Virus record (IMG/VR): IMGVR_UViG_3300008450_000610
Span: 1 to 20,356 of that record
Origin: a virus
Direction: 5' to 3' (one strand)
DNA length: 20,356 nucleotides
The translations under genes were made by a program, and so were the position numbers. Below are positions 12,878-20,356 of the stretch, piece by piece (the stretch's first letter is position 1; the number at the start of each line of letters is the position of its first letter). A model generated the notes under the pieces. That model had not been told where the DNA came from, ran no database searches, and worked only from the letters and a program-made list of their open reading frames with translations.

Positions 12878-13444
12878 ATGATTGCTGAAATAATGATTAC
12901 AAAAAAAGATATAGATGTATATTTTAAAGACAATTACAGTTTCTTGCAAAAGATTGCCAAGTATCATATTTTTTTAAATAAACGACTCATCAACCCAGAT
13001 GAACTAATAGCTGAAGCTTATTTATATATAATCAACAAACAAGAAATAATAGAAAATGTAAAAGATATAAATACATACACTTGCAAATACATAATGATGG
13101 AAACAAAATGGATGAATAGCAAGAATAATAAGATTAGCCCACGTAACGTAATTGAATTTAATGATAATAACAATACAATTGATGATGATACCGATACAGA
13201 CGAACTGGTTGAGTTAGAATTATGGTACAATACCCAAAGAGCAAAATTAGAAATATATAGAACAACCATAACAAAGAAAGAAGACCTTATATTTTTTGAT
13301 GTGTATTGGAATAGAGTTAGACAAGGATTAAAAGTAAGTGTAAGACAAATAGCTAGACATTTCAACATAACACCAACAGCAAGCCATATACTAATCGTTA
13401 AGATGAAAAATGATATAAACAATTACTTTATTGGTGACAATTAA
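12878..13444 (+). CDS. Second sigma factor-like protein
   Basis: 188 residues. Region 2-like (about 20-85): YSFLQKIAKYHIFLNKRLIN, PDELIAEAYLYIINKQ, and NTYTCKYIMMETKWMNS, which keep the order of helices but have a divergent core motif. An acidic linker (NDNNNTIDDDTDTDELVELE, 95-114) separates region 4-like residues 134-182 (EDLIFFDVYWNRVRQGLKVS, then VRQIARHFNITPTASHILIV), with a clear helix-turn-helix. It is much less like a standard sigma than the 10920 product. The in-frame ATG at residue 6 is an alternative start. It may be a late sigma factor or a DNA-binding packaging accessory; the position next to terminase allows both. Confidence 0.68.
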   Translation: MIAEIMITKKDIDVYFKDNYSFLQKIAKYHIFLNKRLINPDELIAEAYLYIINKQEIIENVKDINTYTCKYIMMETKWMNSKNNKISPRNVIEFNDNNNTIDDDTDTDELVELELWYNTQRAKLEIYRTTITKKEDLIFFDVYWNRVRQGLKVSVRQIARHFNITPTASHILIVKMKNDINNYFIGDN

Positions 13445-13463
13445 TTAATGACTAAATCATTAA
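13445..13463 (+). promoter_or_regulatory. AT-rich hairpin directly upstream of the terminase small subunit
   Basis: TTAATGA (13445-13451), loop CTAAA, TCATTAA (13457-13463): a perfect 7-bp stem three bases before the start codon at 13467. It could mask the ribosome-binding region and limit small-subunit translation. With only two G-C pairs it is not very stable, so this is tentative. Confidence 0.35.
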
Positions 13464-13466
13464 AAT

Positions 13467-13937
13467 ATGAACGAAGAAAATAAATTTACCAACAAACAAC
13501 TTAGATTTATCGAAGAATATTTGATTGATTCTAATGCAACACAAGCTGCAATTAGGGCTGGGTATTCAAAAAAAACGGCTTATAGCCAAGGAGAACGATT
13601 GTTGAGGAATGTCGAAGTATCTAAAGCATTGAAAATGAAACAATCAATTCAATCAGAAAAATTAGAGGTAACACTTGAAACGACAATACAAGCAAATAAA
13701 ATACACGAAGAAGCATATACAAAATTACTTGAATTAACCCTTAAGGCAACACTAACCACCGAAGAAGAATTAATGTTTACAAGATTAGCTATGGTTTGTA
13801 AAGCTTCTGATGCAATTAAAGCCAGAGAAATGAATGCAAAGCTATTAGGTTTATTTAATATCGATGGCGACACCATCAACACCAAGATAGACAAAATTAA
13901 TATAAACATCGTTAGAAAGAATGACAAACCAAATTAA
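13467..13937 (+). CDS. terS: Terminase small subunit
   Basis: 156 residues. The N-terminal DNA-binding part FTNKQLRFIEEYLIDSNATQ (7-26) followed by AAIRAGYSKKTAYSQGERLL (27-46) and RNVEVSKAL is the hallmark of the Terminase_2 family: 'F...Y..d.NatqAairAGYs..tA...g.rLL.n..V...l'. Helices from about 60 to 125 form the oligomerisation part and the end (INTKIDKININIVRKND) contains beta strands. It recognises the packaging start site and recruits the large subunit. The gene overlaps the large-subunit gene by 17 bases, so the two are coupled. Confidence 0.92.
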   Translation: MNEENKFTNKQLRFIEEYLIDSNATQAAIRAGYSKKTAYSQGERLLRNVEVSKALKMKQSIQSEKLEVTLETTIQANKIHEEAYTKLLELTLKATLTTEEELMFTRLAMVCKASDAIKAREMNAKLLGLFNIDGDTINTKIDKININIVRKNDKPN

Positions 13938-15099
13938 CATCGCTGCAACAACTGTATTTGAAAGAAACTACGATGCTGTATTTAATAGTGATAAACGATT
14001 CATTATAAACCAAGGGTCATCCCGTAGCAGCAAAACATATTCTTTGTGCCAACTAGTTATAATATATGCAATGCAAAATGAAGACAAGGTAGTATCAATA
14101 GTTAGAAAAACATTCCCAGCATTGAGAGCAACTGTAATGAGAGATTTCTTTGAAGTGTTAAAAGACTTTGGAATATATAATAAGAAGAACCACAACAAGA
14201 CAGAACACATATATACATTTCCATCTGGGAGTATTGTAGAATTCTTTAGCGTGGATAATGAACAGAAAGTTAGAGGTAGAAAAAGAGACTTATGTTGGGC
14301 AAATGAAGCTAATGAATTATGGTATGATGACTTCAACCAATTAAACTTTAGAACCACAGATAAATTTATATTGGATTACAACCCCTCAGAAAACTATAGT
14401 TGGTTATATGAATTACCAAAAGAAGACCAAATATTCATACAATCAACATATAAAGATAATCCATTCCTACCACAATCCATTATAAGCCAGATTGAGAATC
14501 TTATTAACACAGATGAATCATTATATAAAATATATGCATTAGGTGAACGAGCAGCGACAAAACAAAACATATTCACCAACTGGACATTTATCGACAATAA
14601 GCCAGAGAAATTTAGAAAATTTGTTTACGGATTAGATTTTGGTTATAGTCACCCAACCGCACTTGTAAAGGTATGGTTTAATGAGAATGAGTTATTTATT
14701 GAAGAGGTAATATATGAGAGTTATTTAACATCAGCTGACCTTATAGAAAAGATGGATGGTTTAGGTGTTGATAAGAATACAGAGATAATTGCGGATTACG
14801 CTAGACCAGAGATGATTGCTGAATTACAACGTGCTGGTTATTATATATTGAATGCTGATAAGTCGGTACAGAAAGGTTTAAACATTGTCAAGACATATAA
14901 GATATATGTTGATGCTAAAGCTAACAATATTAAAAAAGAATATGAAAATTATTCATATAAAAAGATAAAAGATATTATAACTGATGAACCAATTAAATTA
15001 TGGGATGATGGAATTGACGGCTGTAGGTATTCAATTGTATACCTACATACTACATATAATAATTCAAGTGGTTCGGATGTATTTAGTTTTTCTCGATAA
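13921..15099 (+). CDS. terL: Terminase large subunit
   Basis: 392 residues. ATPase domain: Walker A-like GSSRSSKT (32-39), adenine/arginine region IVRKTFPALRATVM, Walker B-like LCWANEANE (124-132) with E129 likely catalytic, coupling motif LDYNPS (151-156). Nuclease domain of the RNase H type: YGLDFGYSHP (236-245, D239), IIADYARPEM (289-298, D292) and DDGIDGCRYS (362-371, D366). This order fits Terminase_3/Terminase_3C proteins. It packages DNA through the portal with ATP hydrolysis and cuts concatemers. Length is normal for the family. The portal gene is unusually far away, at 3393 and upstream of the early block. Confidence 0.93.
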   Translation: MTNQINIAATTVFERNYDAVFNSDKRFIINQGSSRSSKTYSLCQLVIIYAMQNEDKVVSIVRKTFPALRATVMRDFFEVLKDFGIYNKKNHNKTEHIYTFPSGSIVEFFSVDNEQKVRGRKRDLCWANEANELWYDDFNQLNFRTTDKFILDYNPSENYSWLYELPKEDQIFIQSTYKDNPFLPQSIISQIENLINTDESLYKIYALGERAATKQNIFTNWTFIDNKPEKFRKFVYGLDFGYSHPTALVKVWFNENELFIEEVIYESYLTSADLIEKMDGLGVDKNTEIIADYARPEMIAELQRAGYYILNADKSVQKGLNIVKTYKIYVDAKANNIKKEYENYSYKKIKDIITDEPIKLWDDGIDGCRYSIVYLHTTYNNSSGSDVFSFSR

Positions 15100-15123
15100 G
15101 TTCTGAAACATTAAATTAAAAAT

Positions 15124-15135
15124 AAACAATTATAT
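15124..15135 (+). promoter_or_regulatory. ACAATTATAT element upstream of the tail gene
   Basis: AAACAATTATAT in the 49-base gap between terL and the tail gene. It shares ten identical bases with the elements at 1231-1240 and 2951-2960, but no hairpin follows and the start codon is only 13 bases away. If the element is a -10 type box, the leader would be very short. Confidence 0.38.
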
Positions 15136-15148
15136 TAAAAGATAAATT

Positions 15149-16633
15149 ATGGCAATTTCTATACTTCAATCACCATCACAATTACAACCAGTCTATAATC
15201 CAATTATATTGGCATTAGATAGTACCCAAAAGGCACAAACAAATTTCACATACATAATTAAAATTGAGGTGGATGGAAACGAAGTTGTAGCATTACCTAT
15301 ATCATCTAATATAGACGGTTATGGGGTGATAGATGCTCATAAGCACATTGAGAATTATGTTACAAATTCAATTGACACAACATCATTAGCTACATTCAGA
15401 AAAATAGAAGATAGCTACGTTGAATATTCATTTAAGTTATTTGAGCAGTATGATGTATCTGGAACAACAACACAATTTAGTGCTGCAACATATACAGCAA
15501 CAACATATGCTTACAATGGTGTTGAGGATTGGTTAGATTTCAGAAACTATGATTATACTGATTATGTTATATCATCAGCATCAACTGGTAATTTCTTATG
15601 TACAATACCAACAGATGGTGTTACAATGAAAACTACAGATTCATCTTATATTAATTTCTATAATCAAACAACCAACACAACCAACTTCCTTGAAGTAACT
15701 ACAAGTAATGGTGGGGTATACAGAATTACTAATCCTTGGCAAACATCAGTAGCTGCAACTAAATTTTTGCAAGCAGCTATTGGACCATTTAACATAGCAA
15801 ACACAACATCAACTGTAACGATGATGAGTGGAACATATCCAATCATACAGGATACCACAGAATATTATGATGTTAGATTATTGGATGTAAGTGGTAATCC
15901 AACAAGTCAATCAATCAGAGTTAATATTGATAGAAGATGTTCGAAATATGATACATATCAAATGCTTTATTTGGATAAGTCTGGTAGCTATTTAAACTTT
16001 AACTTTGACTTAGCACATAAAGTAAACACTACAGTGTCTAAGAAGTCATATAACAAGAGATTAGGAAGTTTTAATCCTAATACACTTGAATGGGGTTATA
16101 GTTTAGCAGATAGAAGCAAAAAGATAATGGATGTAACCATCAACGATAAATATACTATAACATCAAATTGGGTAACTCAAGCAGATAGCAACAGAATTGT
16201 TGATTTAATTTCAAGTCCAGAGGTATACCAATTGCTTGATGGCACTGTTACATATTCAGCAGCAACAACAGACAATGTAGTAGGCTATTCAAACAACGGT
16301 GGTTTATTACAATTAACAGTAACAAGTCACGGTTTATCATTAGGTACGTTGGTGAGGCTTTATGATACTATCCCAGCTTATAATAATGTATATGCTTATA
16401 TAACAAGCATCGACACTTTAAATGCATTTACTGTTAATTTAGCGTATAATGGAAATACATTAACTGGTATTGATAAAATAGATACACAAACAATAACAGT
16501 TACAAGTGGTGACCTTATAGCAGTTAATATTGATACTAATAGTATTGAAACTAAACAGAAGGTTAATACTAAAATGATAAACTATACAATAGATTTTAGT
16601 TATACATTTACAAATTATAGACAAAGGAACTAA
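15149..16633 (+). CDS. Tail protein (distal tail / tail-tip associated)
   Basis: 494 residues, beta-rich, no enzyme motifs. The N-terminus ILQSPSQLQPVYNPIILALD, followed by a NFTYIIKIEVDG stretch, and the C-terminal DLIAVNIDTNSIETKQKVNT, then MINYTIDFSYTFTNYRQRN, are the style of tail structural proteins in Bacteroidota phages that precede the large tail-tip protein. Residues about 388-440 (LTVTSHGLSLGTLVRLYDT, YNNVYAYITSID, FTVNLAYNGNTLTG) form a compact domain also found in the next protein, probably an insertion. The gene ends 2 bases before the next start, so both are made together. Function as a tail hub or fibre-anchoring protein is inferred from position. Confidence 0.65.
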   Translation: MAISILQSPSQLQPVYNPIILALDSTQKAQTNFTYIIKIEVDGNEVVALPISSNIDGYGVIDAHKHIENYVTNSIDTTSLATFRKIEDSYVEYSFKLFEQYDVSGTTTQFSAATYTATTYAYNGVEDWLDFRNYDYTDYVISSASTGNFLCTIPTDGVTMKTTDSSYINFYNQTTNTTNFLEVTTSNGGVYRITNPWQTSVAATKFLQAAIGPFNIANTTSTVTMMSGTYPIIQDTTEYYDVRLLDVSGNPTSQSIRVNIDRRCSKYDTYQMLYLDKSGSYLNFNFDLAHKVNTTVSKKSYNKRLGSFNPNTLEWGYSLADRSKKIMDVTINDKYTITSNWVTQADSNRIVDLISSPEVYQLLDGTVTYSAATTDNVVGYSNNGGLLQLTVTSHGLSLGTLVRLYDTIPAYNNVYAYITSIDTLNAFTVNLAYNGNTLTGIDKIDTQTITVTSGDLIAVNIDTNSIETKQKVNTKMINYTIDFSYTFTNYRQRN

Positions 16634-16635
16634 TT

Positions 16636-19600
16636 ATGAATCAAGATATTAAAATCATATTACCACAAGGAGAACTTGATATAGATAGCCAAATTGGATT
16701 TGGTGTTACATATAGTGTTGATGATGTTAAAAACATTACCAAGAAAAATGCTAACTTTACCAAAACAGTTACATTACCTGGTTCAAAAAATAACAATATC
16801 CTTATGGGAGGGTTATGGGACATCAACGCAGATTTCACATACTTCAACCCTAATTTTAAAACACCAGCAAAAATAGTTGTTGATTCAACGACTATATTAG
16901 ATGGTTATCTACAATTAAAGAATATTAAGGTTTTACCAGTTGCTGACTTTGCTGGAAATTATATTCAATATGAGGTTGTTTTATTTGATAATTCAGTTGA
17001 CTTCACAATTGAGATTGGAGATAAACTATTAACAGATTTAAATTTTAGTGGTTATAATCACACATACAACAAACCAACTATTGAAGCATCTTGGACCAAT
17101 ACATATACTGATGTGTATACATATCCTTTATTATACAAAGGAAGTGACACATATGTAACCAGTGATTTTAAACCTGGTTTTTATCACAGAGCATTACTTG
17201 AAAAGATATTCGAAACTAATGGATATACATTTGGTGGTTCATTTTTCGATAATGCTACATATAAGAAAGAGGTAGTTCCATTCAATGGACAAACAGTTTC
17301 ATTACCACCAGCTGAGTTTACTAGAAGAAACTTCCGTGCTGGAATGACTGCTAATACACCAACACTATCAACTACATCATATAAGGGTGGTATTAGCAAC
17401 AATGCTGTTTTAAATCCAACAATCCAAACATCATTAAGTGCTTATACGTATTTGAATGATGATTCAACATTACCAAATTTTGATAATGATAATCATTTTG
17501 ATACGTTAACATCAACATATACTGTTGATAGAAATGGTACTTATAATTTAGATGGTATACTTAATTTTAAAGTTAAATTTGAATCTAAGATTGATTTCAC
17601 TGGATTAACATCTGGAGCAACAATCAATAGGATTAAAATTACATATCCAAATCACGACTATGAATCTGGCACTAATGTTATTATAACTGGTTCAACTGGT
17701 TATGATGGAACATATTCAATTGCTGCTGTAACAACTAATACTATTGAAATTGCTAAGACATTTAGTGGTACATCAACTGGTACATTAGCTGTAACATCAT
17801 ATCAAGTAGGTTTTGGTGTTATTGGTGGTAATCAATATAACAACCCAACATATAATTTAAACAGTTTTAATGGTGGTACATACAGTGTAGTTATAACTAT
17901 GTATAAGAATGGTATACTACAACAAACATTTGGTAGCCCACAATTAGGTGGAACAGGTTCAACATTTCCTTATACTTCATTTTCAAACTCAACATTCAAC
18001 ACAGCGAACGATTGGGAAGTTGAGGGTAATCATAGAGTAAATATATTAAGACCTAACTTACAATTATTAAGTGGTGATGTTATAACTCTTAAATATAATA
18101 TAGTTAAAACACCAGGGTCTGAAAGTAGTATGAATAGGTTAATGTATGTTGATGGTACAACATTCAACTCAGCCAAATCAGTTCCTTTAAAAATTAAATT
18201 AGAGGGTGTGACAGGAGCAACCAATAATGCATTTTTAAGTTCAACATCACAACATAGTGAAATGACTGATGGTGATATCATTTATTTAAATGACTTTATT
18301 CCTCAGAAGATAAAACAAATTGACCTTCTAAAGGATGTAATTCAACGCTACAACTTATATTCAACGGTACACCCTAATGATGATAGAAAGATTTTATTAA
18401 ATAGTAGAGATGATTATTATTCAGCATCAACTCAAACACTTGATTGGACTTCACTAAAAGACTACTCATTTGAAGATAAGATTCAATTATTATCGGAACT
18501 ACAAAACAAAGAGGTATTATTTACATACAAGGCTGATAGTGATGAATGGAATAAGAATTATACGCTTGCAACTAGTGGTGATTCAAGAGGTCAAATATTT
18601 GGTCAAAAGAAAGTTGAGTACGATAATGAATTTGCTCAAGGAGAGAAAAAGATAGAATCAATATTCAGTCCAACACCAAACTGTTATAATTCAGTAAACC
18701 AAAGATTTGTTATACCAACAATACCAGCTGTTAATCCTAAAACAAACGTAAGGGTTATATTAAACAATGGAATGAAGGACCCAGTTAATACATCAGATGG
18801 TGCTGGAGTGTATAGCTGGTATTGGGATTGGTATAGTGGTAATACAGCACAACGTACATACTACTTACAATATCCTTATTATTCACATAACAATGACCCA
18901 TACAATCCAACAGATGATATTAACTGGGGAGAGGTTCCTTGGGAATATCACGCAGAACAACAAACAATAACTGATAATAACTTATATAATAGATATTGGA
19001 AGAATTATATTGAACAAATAGCAACAGGAAGACTTGTAACCAGCAGATTTTATTTAAATGAAGTTGATATTAACAAGGTTAAAAATGCTTTAAATACTCG
19101 TATTTTTGTTGATGGTACATACTACTACATAAATCAAATAGTGGATTACGACCCAACAAGACAAGGTGAAACAACAGAGGTTCAATTATTAAAGATAAAT
19201 AACCCTGTGGTATTCACTCCAACTATTTCAACTGGTACAACTATATTCACTCCTTATGAGGCAATGAGACTTGTTCAACCTAATGTGATTGACAATACGA
19301 ATACGATATTATCAAGGAATGTTATTGTTGGTGGTTCAAATAACTTTGTTGGTCCAAACTCTGATGGTGTTGTTGTTATTGGTAATGATAATATGATTGG
19401 AGAGAATTTCAGAGGTATTGTTATTGGTTCTGGTATAACAGCAAGTGAAGGTGGTATATATCTTGAAAATGCTTATATCAATGAGGATGGTACTGTTTTC
19501 AACTTATCTGGAGAAACTATATCAAATAATTTTTGTGAGAGTGGATTAACCACAAGTGTAATTACAAGTTGTGATGGTGGTAATATGACCATTGGTGGTG

Positions 19601-20356
19601 GAATTGGATGGAGTGGTAATGAATATTCAAATGTTAACACTGGTGATTTTTCATCGGTTATATTGGGAGGATTTGCTAATACTAATAGTGGCCAATATGG
19701 TGCAACTGTAGTTGGTGGTCATCATAATACAGCATCTGGTAATTATGGTACAAGTGTTTTTGGTGGTAATAATAATACAGCCAGTGCATATGCATCTGTG
19801 GTTGTTGGTGGTGCTAATAACTCTACAAATGGAAACTGGTCAGCTGTCATTGGTGGACAGTTTAATAATGCAACAGATGAATCATCATCTGTTATTGGTG
19901 GTAAGCTAAATACTGCTAGTGGTGTTTATTCATCAGTTGTTGGTGGTACATCAAACATTGCATCTGGAACACGTTCAGCAGTAATTGGTGGTGCTAATAA
20001 CACGTCATCTGGAAGTGTTTCATTTATTGGAGGTGGTCAAAGCAATGTTGTAAGTGGACCTAGCACAGCCATTATTGGTGGTGGGTTTAATACTATCGGA
20101 ACTGGTTCAACAAGTAGTGCTATTATAGGTGGTTTAGGAAATGATATCAATGATGATGTTGAATACTCAGTAATTGTTGGTGGAAATAATATTACAGCAT
20201 CATTATCAAATATGGTATATGTTCCAGCTTTAAATATACAAACTGGATATGGTATTAGTTTTGGAACAGGTTCAACAAGAATATTTAAAGAAATGTTGAT
20301 TGGTGATTGGGATATGGATGCAACAACTACACTTAACCTAGCACATAGTTTATCAG
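16636..20356 (+). CDS. Large tail-tip/fibre protein with YadA-head-like repeats (3' partial)
   Basis: At least 1240 residues; the frame is open at the right edge. It starts MNQDIKIILPQGELDIDSQI and has ANFTKTVTLPGSKNNNILMG and FNPNFKTPAKIVVDS in the first 85 residues, a pattern common to large tail-tip proteins of Bacteroidota phages. The first about 880 residues are beta-rich with Trp/Tyr-rich parts (SWYWDWYSG). A domain at 330-390 is similar to one in the preceding tail protein. From about residue 895, and most regularly at 1006-1192, come repeats of 14-17 residues of the type (S/A)-V-(V/I)-G-G-x-x-N-x-A-S-G, as in YadA-like trimeric adhesin heads. MVYVPALNIQTGYGIS follows and likely starts the distal part. 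I infer a trimeric, host-contacting fibre or tip. Confidence 0.75.
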   Translation, partial: MNQDIKIILPQGELDIDSQIGFGVTYSVDDVKNITKKNANFTKTVTLPGSKNNNILMGGLWDINADFTYFNPNFKTPAKIVVDSTTILDGYLQLKNIKVLPVADFAGNYIQYEVVLFDNSVDFTIEIGDKLLTDLNFSGYNHTYNKPTIEASWTNTYTDVYTYPLLYKGSDTYVTSDFKPGFYHRALLEKIFETNGYTFGGSFFDNATYKKEVVPFNGQTVSLPPAEFTRRNFRAGMTANTPTLSTTSYKGGISNNAVLNPTIQTSLSAYTYLNDDSTLPNFDNDNHFDTLTSTYTVDRNGTYNLDGILNFKVKFESKIDFTGLTSGATINRIKITYPNHDYESGTNVIITGSTGYDGTYSIAAVTTNTIEIAKTFSGTSTGTLAVTSYQVGFGVIGGNQYNNPTYNLNSFNGGTYSVVITMYKNGILQQTFGSPQLGGTGSTFPYTSFSNSTFNTANDWEVEGNHRVNILRPNLQLLSGDVITLKYNIVKTPGSESSMNRLMYVDGTTFNSAKSVPLKIKLEGVTGATNNAFLSSTSQHSEMTDGDIIYLNDFIPQKIKQIDLLKDVIQRYNLYSTVHPNDDRKILLNSRDDYYSASTQTLDWTSLKDYSFEDKIQLLSELQNKEVLFTYKADSDEWNKNYTLATSGDSRGQIFGQKKVEYDNEFAQGEKKIESIFSPTPNCYNSVNQRFVIPTIPAVNPKTNVRVILNNGMKDPVNTSDGAGVYSWYWDWYSGNTAQRTYYLQYPYYSHNNDPYNPTDDINWGEVPWEYHAEQQTITDNNLYNRYWKNYIEQIATGRLVTSRFYLNEVDINKVKNALNTRIFVDGTYYYINQIVDYDPTRQGETTEVQLLKINNPVVFTPTISTGTTIFTPYEAMRLVQPNVIDNTNTILSRNVIVGGSNNFVGPNSDGVVVIGNDNMIGENFRGIVIGSGITASEGGIYLENAYINEDGTVFNLSGETISNNFCESGLTTSVITSCDGGNMTIGGGIGWSGNEYSNVNTGDFSSVILGGFANTNSGQYGATVVGGHHNTASGNYGTSVFGGNNNTASAYASVVVGGANNSTNGNWSAVIGGQFNNATDESSSVIGGKLNTASGVYSSVVGGTSNIASGTRSAVIGGANNTSSGSVSFIGGGQSNVVSGPSTAIIGGGFNTIGTGSTSSAIIGGLGNDINDDVEYSVIVGGNNITASLSNMVYVPALNIQTGYGISFGTGSTRIFKEMLIGDWDMDATTTLNLAHSLS
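17623..17805 (+). repeat. Shared small beta domain (second copy)
   Basis: Codons 330-390 of the large tail-tip gene encode a domain (NHDYESGTNVIITGSTGYDG, TYSIAAVTTNTIEIAKTF, SGTSTGTLAVTS) similar in pattern to residues 388-440 of the 15149 product. Common points are an N/T-x-H start, GxxVxIxxTxxYxxxY, a xTxxFxI strand and a G-T/L-T-G end. It is a protein-level repeat, not a DNA-level one. Confidence 0.55.
19651..20214 (+). repeat. Array of about 12 YadA-head-like repeats
   Basis: Coding units of 14-17 residues, for example SVILGGFANTNSGQYGA, TVVGGHHNTASGNYGT, VIGGKLNTASGVYSS, VVGGTSNIASGTRSA. Each has V-(V/I)-G-G then N-x-A-S-G. This is the left-handed beta-roll repeat of trimeric autotransporter head domains. 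A looser set (IVGGSNNFVGPNSDG, VVIGNDNMIGEN, IVIGSGITASEGG) lies at about 19320-19455. Confidence 0.8.

Noticed and set aside
13018-13422. 134-residue minus-strand ORF that looks like a membrane protein
   Set aside because: Shadow of the second sigma-like gene; the run of hydrophobic residues mirrors acidic and Asn/Lys codons.
1-20356. Alternative genetic code (TGA or TAG reassigned)
   Set aside because: Genes end mainly with TAA; the few TGA and TAG ends fall at sensible gene boundaries (for example TGA at 12067-12069 overlapping the next start), and no essential gene contains in-frame TGA or TAG.

Overview
The window is phage DNA, most likely a section of a tailed double-stranded DNA phage (Caudoviricetes) that infects a member of the Bacteroidota. 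Reasons: (1) a full set of packaging and virion genes (terminase small and large subunits, portal, prohead protease, major capsid protein, connector-like protein, holin); (2) very AT-rich sequence, AGA-dominated arginine codons, almost only TAA stops, and starts preceded by A-rich stretches instead of Shine-Dalgarno sequences; (3) two matches to the Bacteroidota vegetative promoter, TTTG-N20-TAnnTTTG. I see no integrase, tRNA, rRNA, CRISPR array or insertion sequence. Host and phage type are inferences.

Layout. 1-89 (-): start of a gene that runs off the left edge. 199-5711 (+): head and lysis module: XkdF-like protease with a repeat-bearing acidic tail, major capsid protein, a probable tail or virion protein isolated between two terminators, a small virion-like protein, portal, connector and holin, then a 39-residue basic ORF, closed by a hairpin terminator at 5715-5738. 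5762-6958 (-): six small genes of unknown function (one with a helix-turn-helix) behind a canonical promoter at 7025-7056. 7116-10850 (-): replication block: a glycine-rich-turn protein with its own promoter, an 873-residue SF2 helicase-like protein whose C-terminal third looks like a polymerase palm, and an overlapping GIY-YIG-type nuclease, ended by a terminator at 7066-7101. 10920-20356 (+): a sigma factor, a PD-(D/E)XK nuclease, three small genes, a second sigma-like protein, terminase small and large subunits, a 494-residue tail protein, and the first 1240 codons of a very large tail-tip or fibre protein that carries YadA-head-like repeats and continues past the right edge.

How it may work together. 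The leftward genes look like early and replication genes read by host RNA polymerase from host-type promoters. The rightward virion genes lack such promoters. Instead, four of them are preceded by a shared element resembling ACAATTATAT, in three cases followed directly by a hairpin. The simplest model is that one or both phage sigma factors direct host polymerase to these late sites. The helicase-polymerase-like fusion would replicate the genome, the terminase would package it into heads built on the protease/scaffold protein, and the YadA-like fibre may contact the host surface. No tape measure, endolysin or recognisable separate primase is visible; they may lie outside the window.
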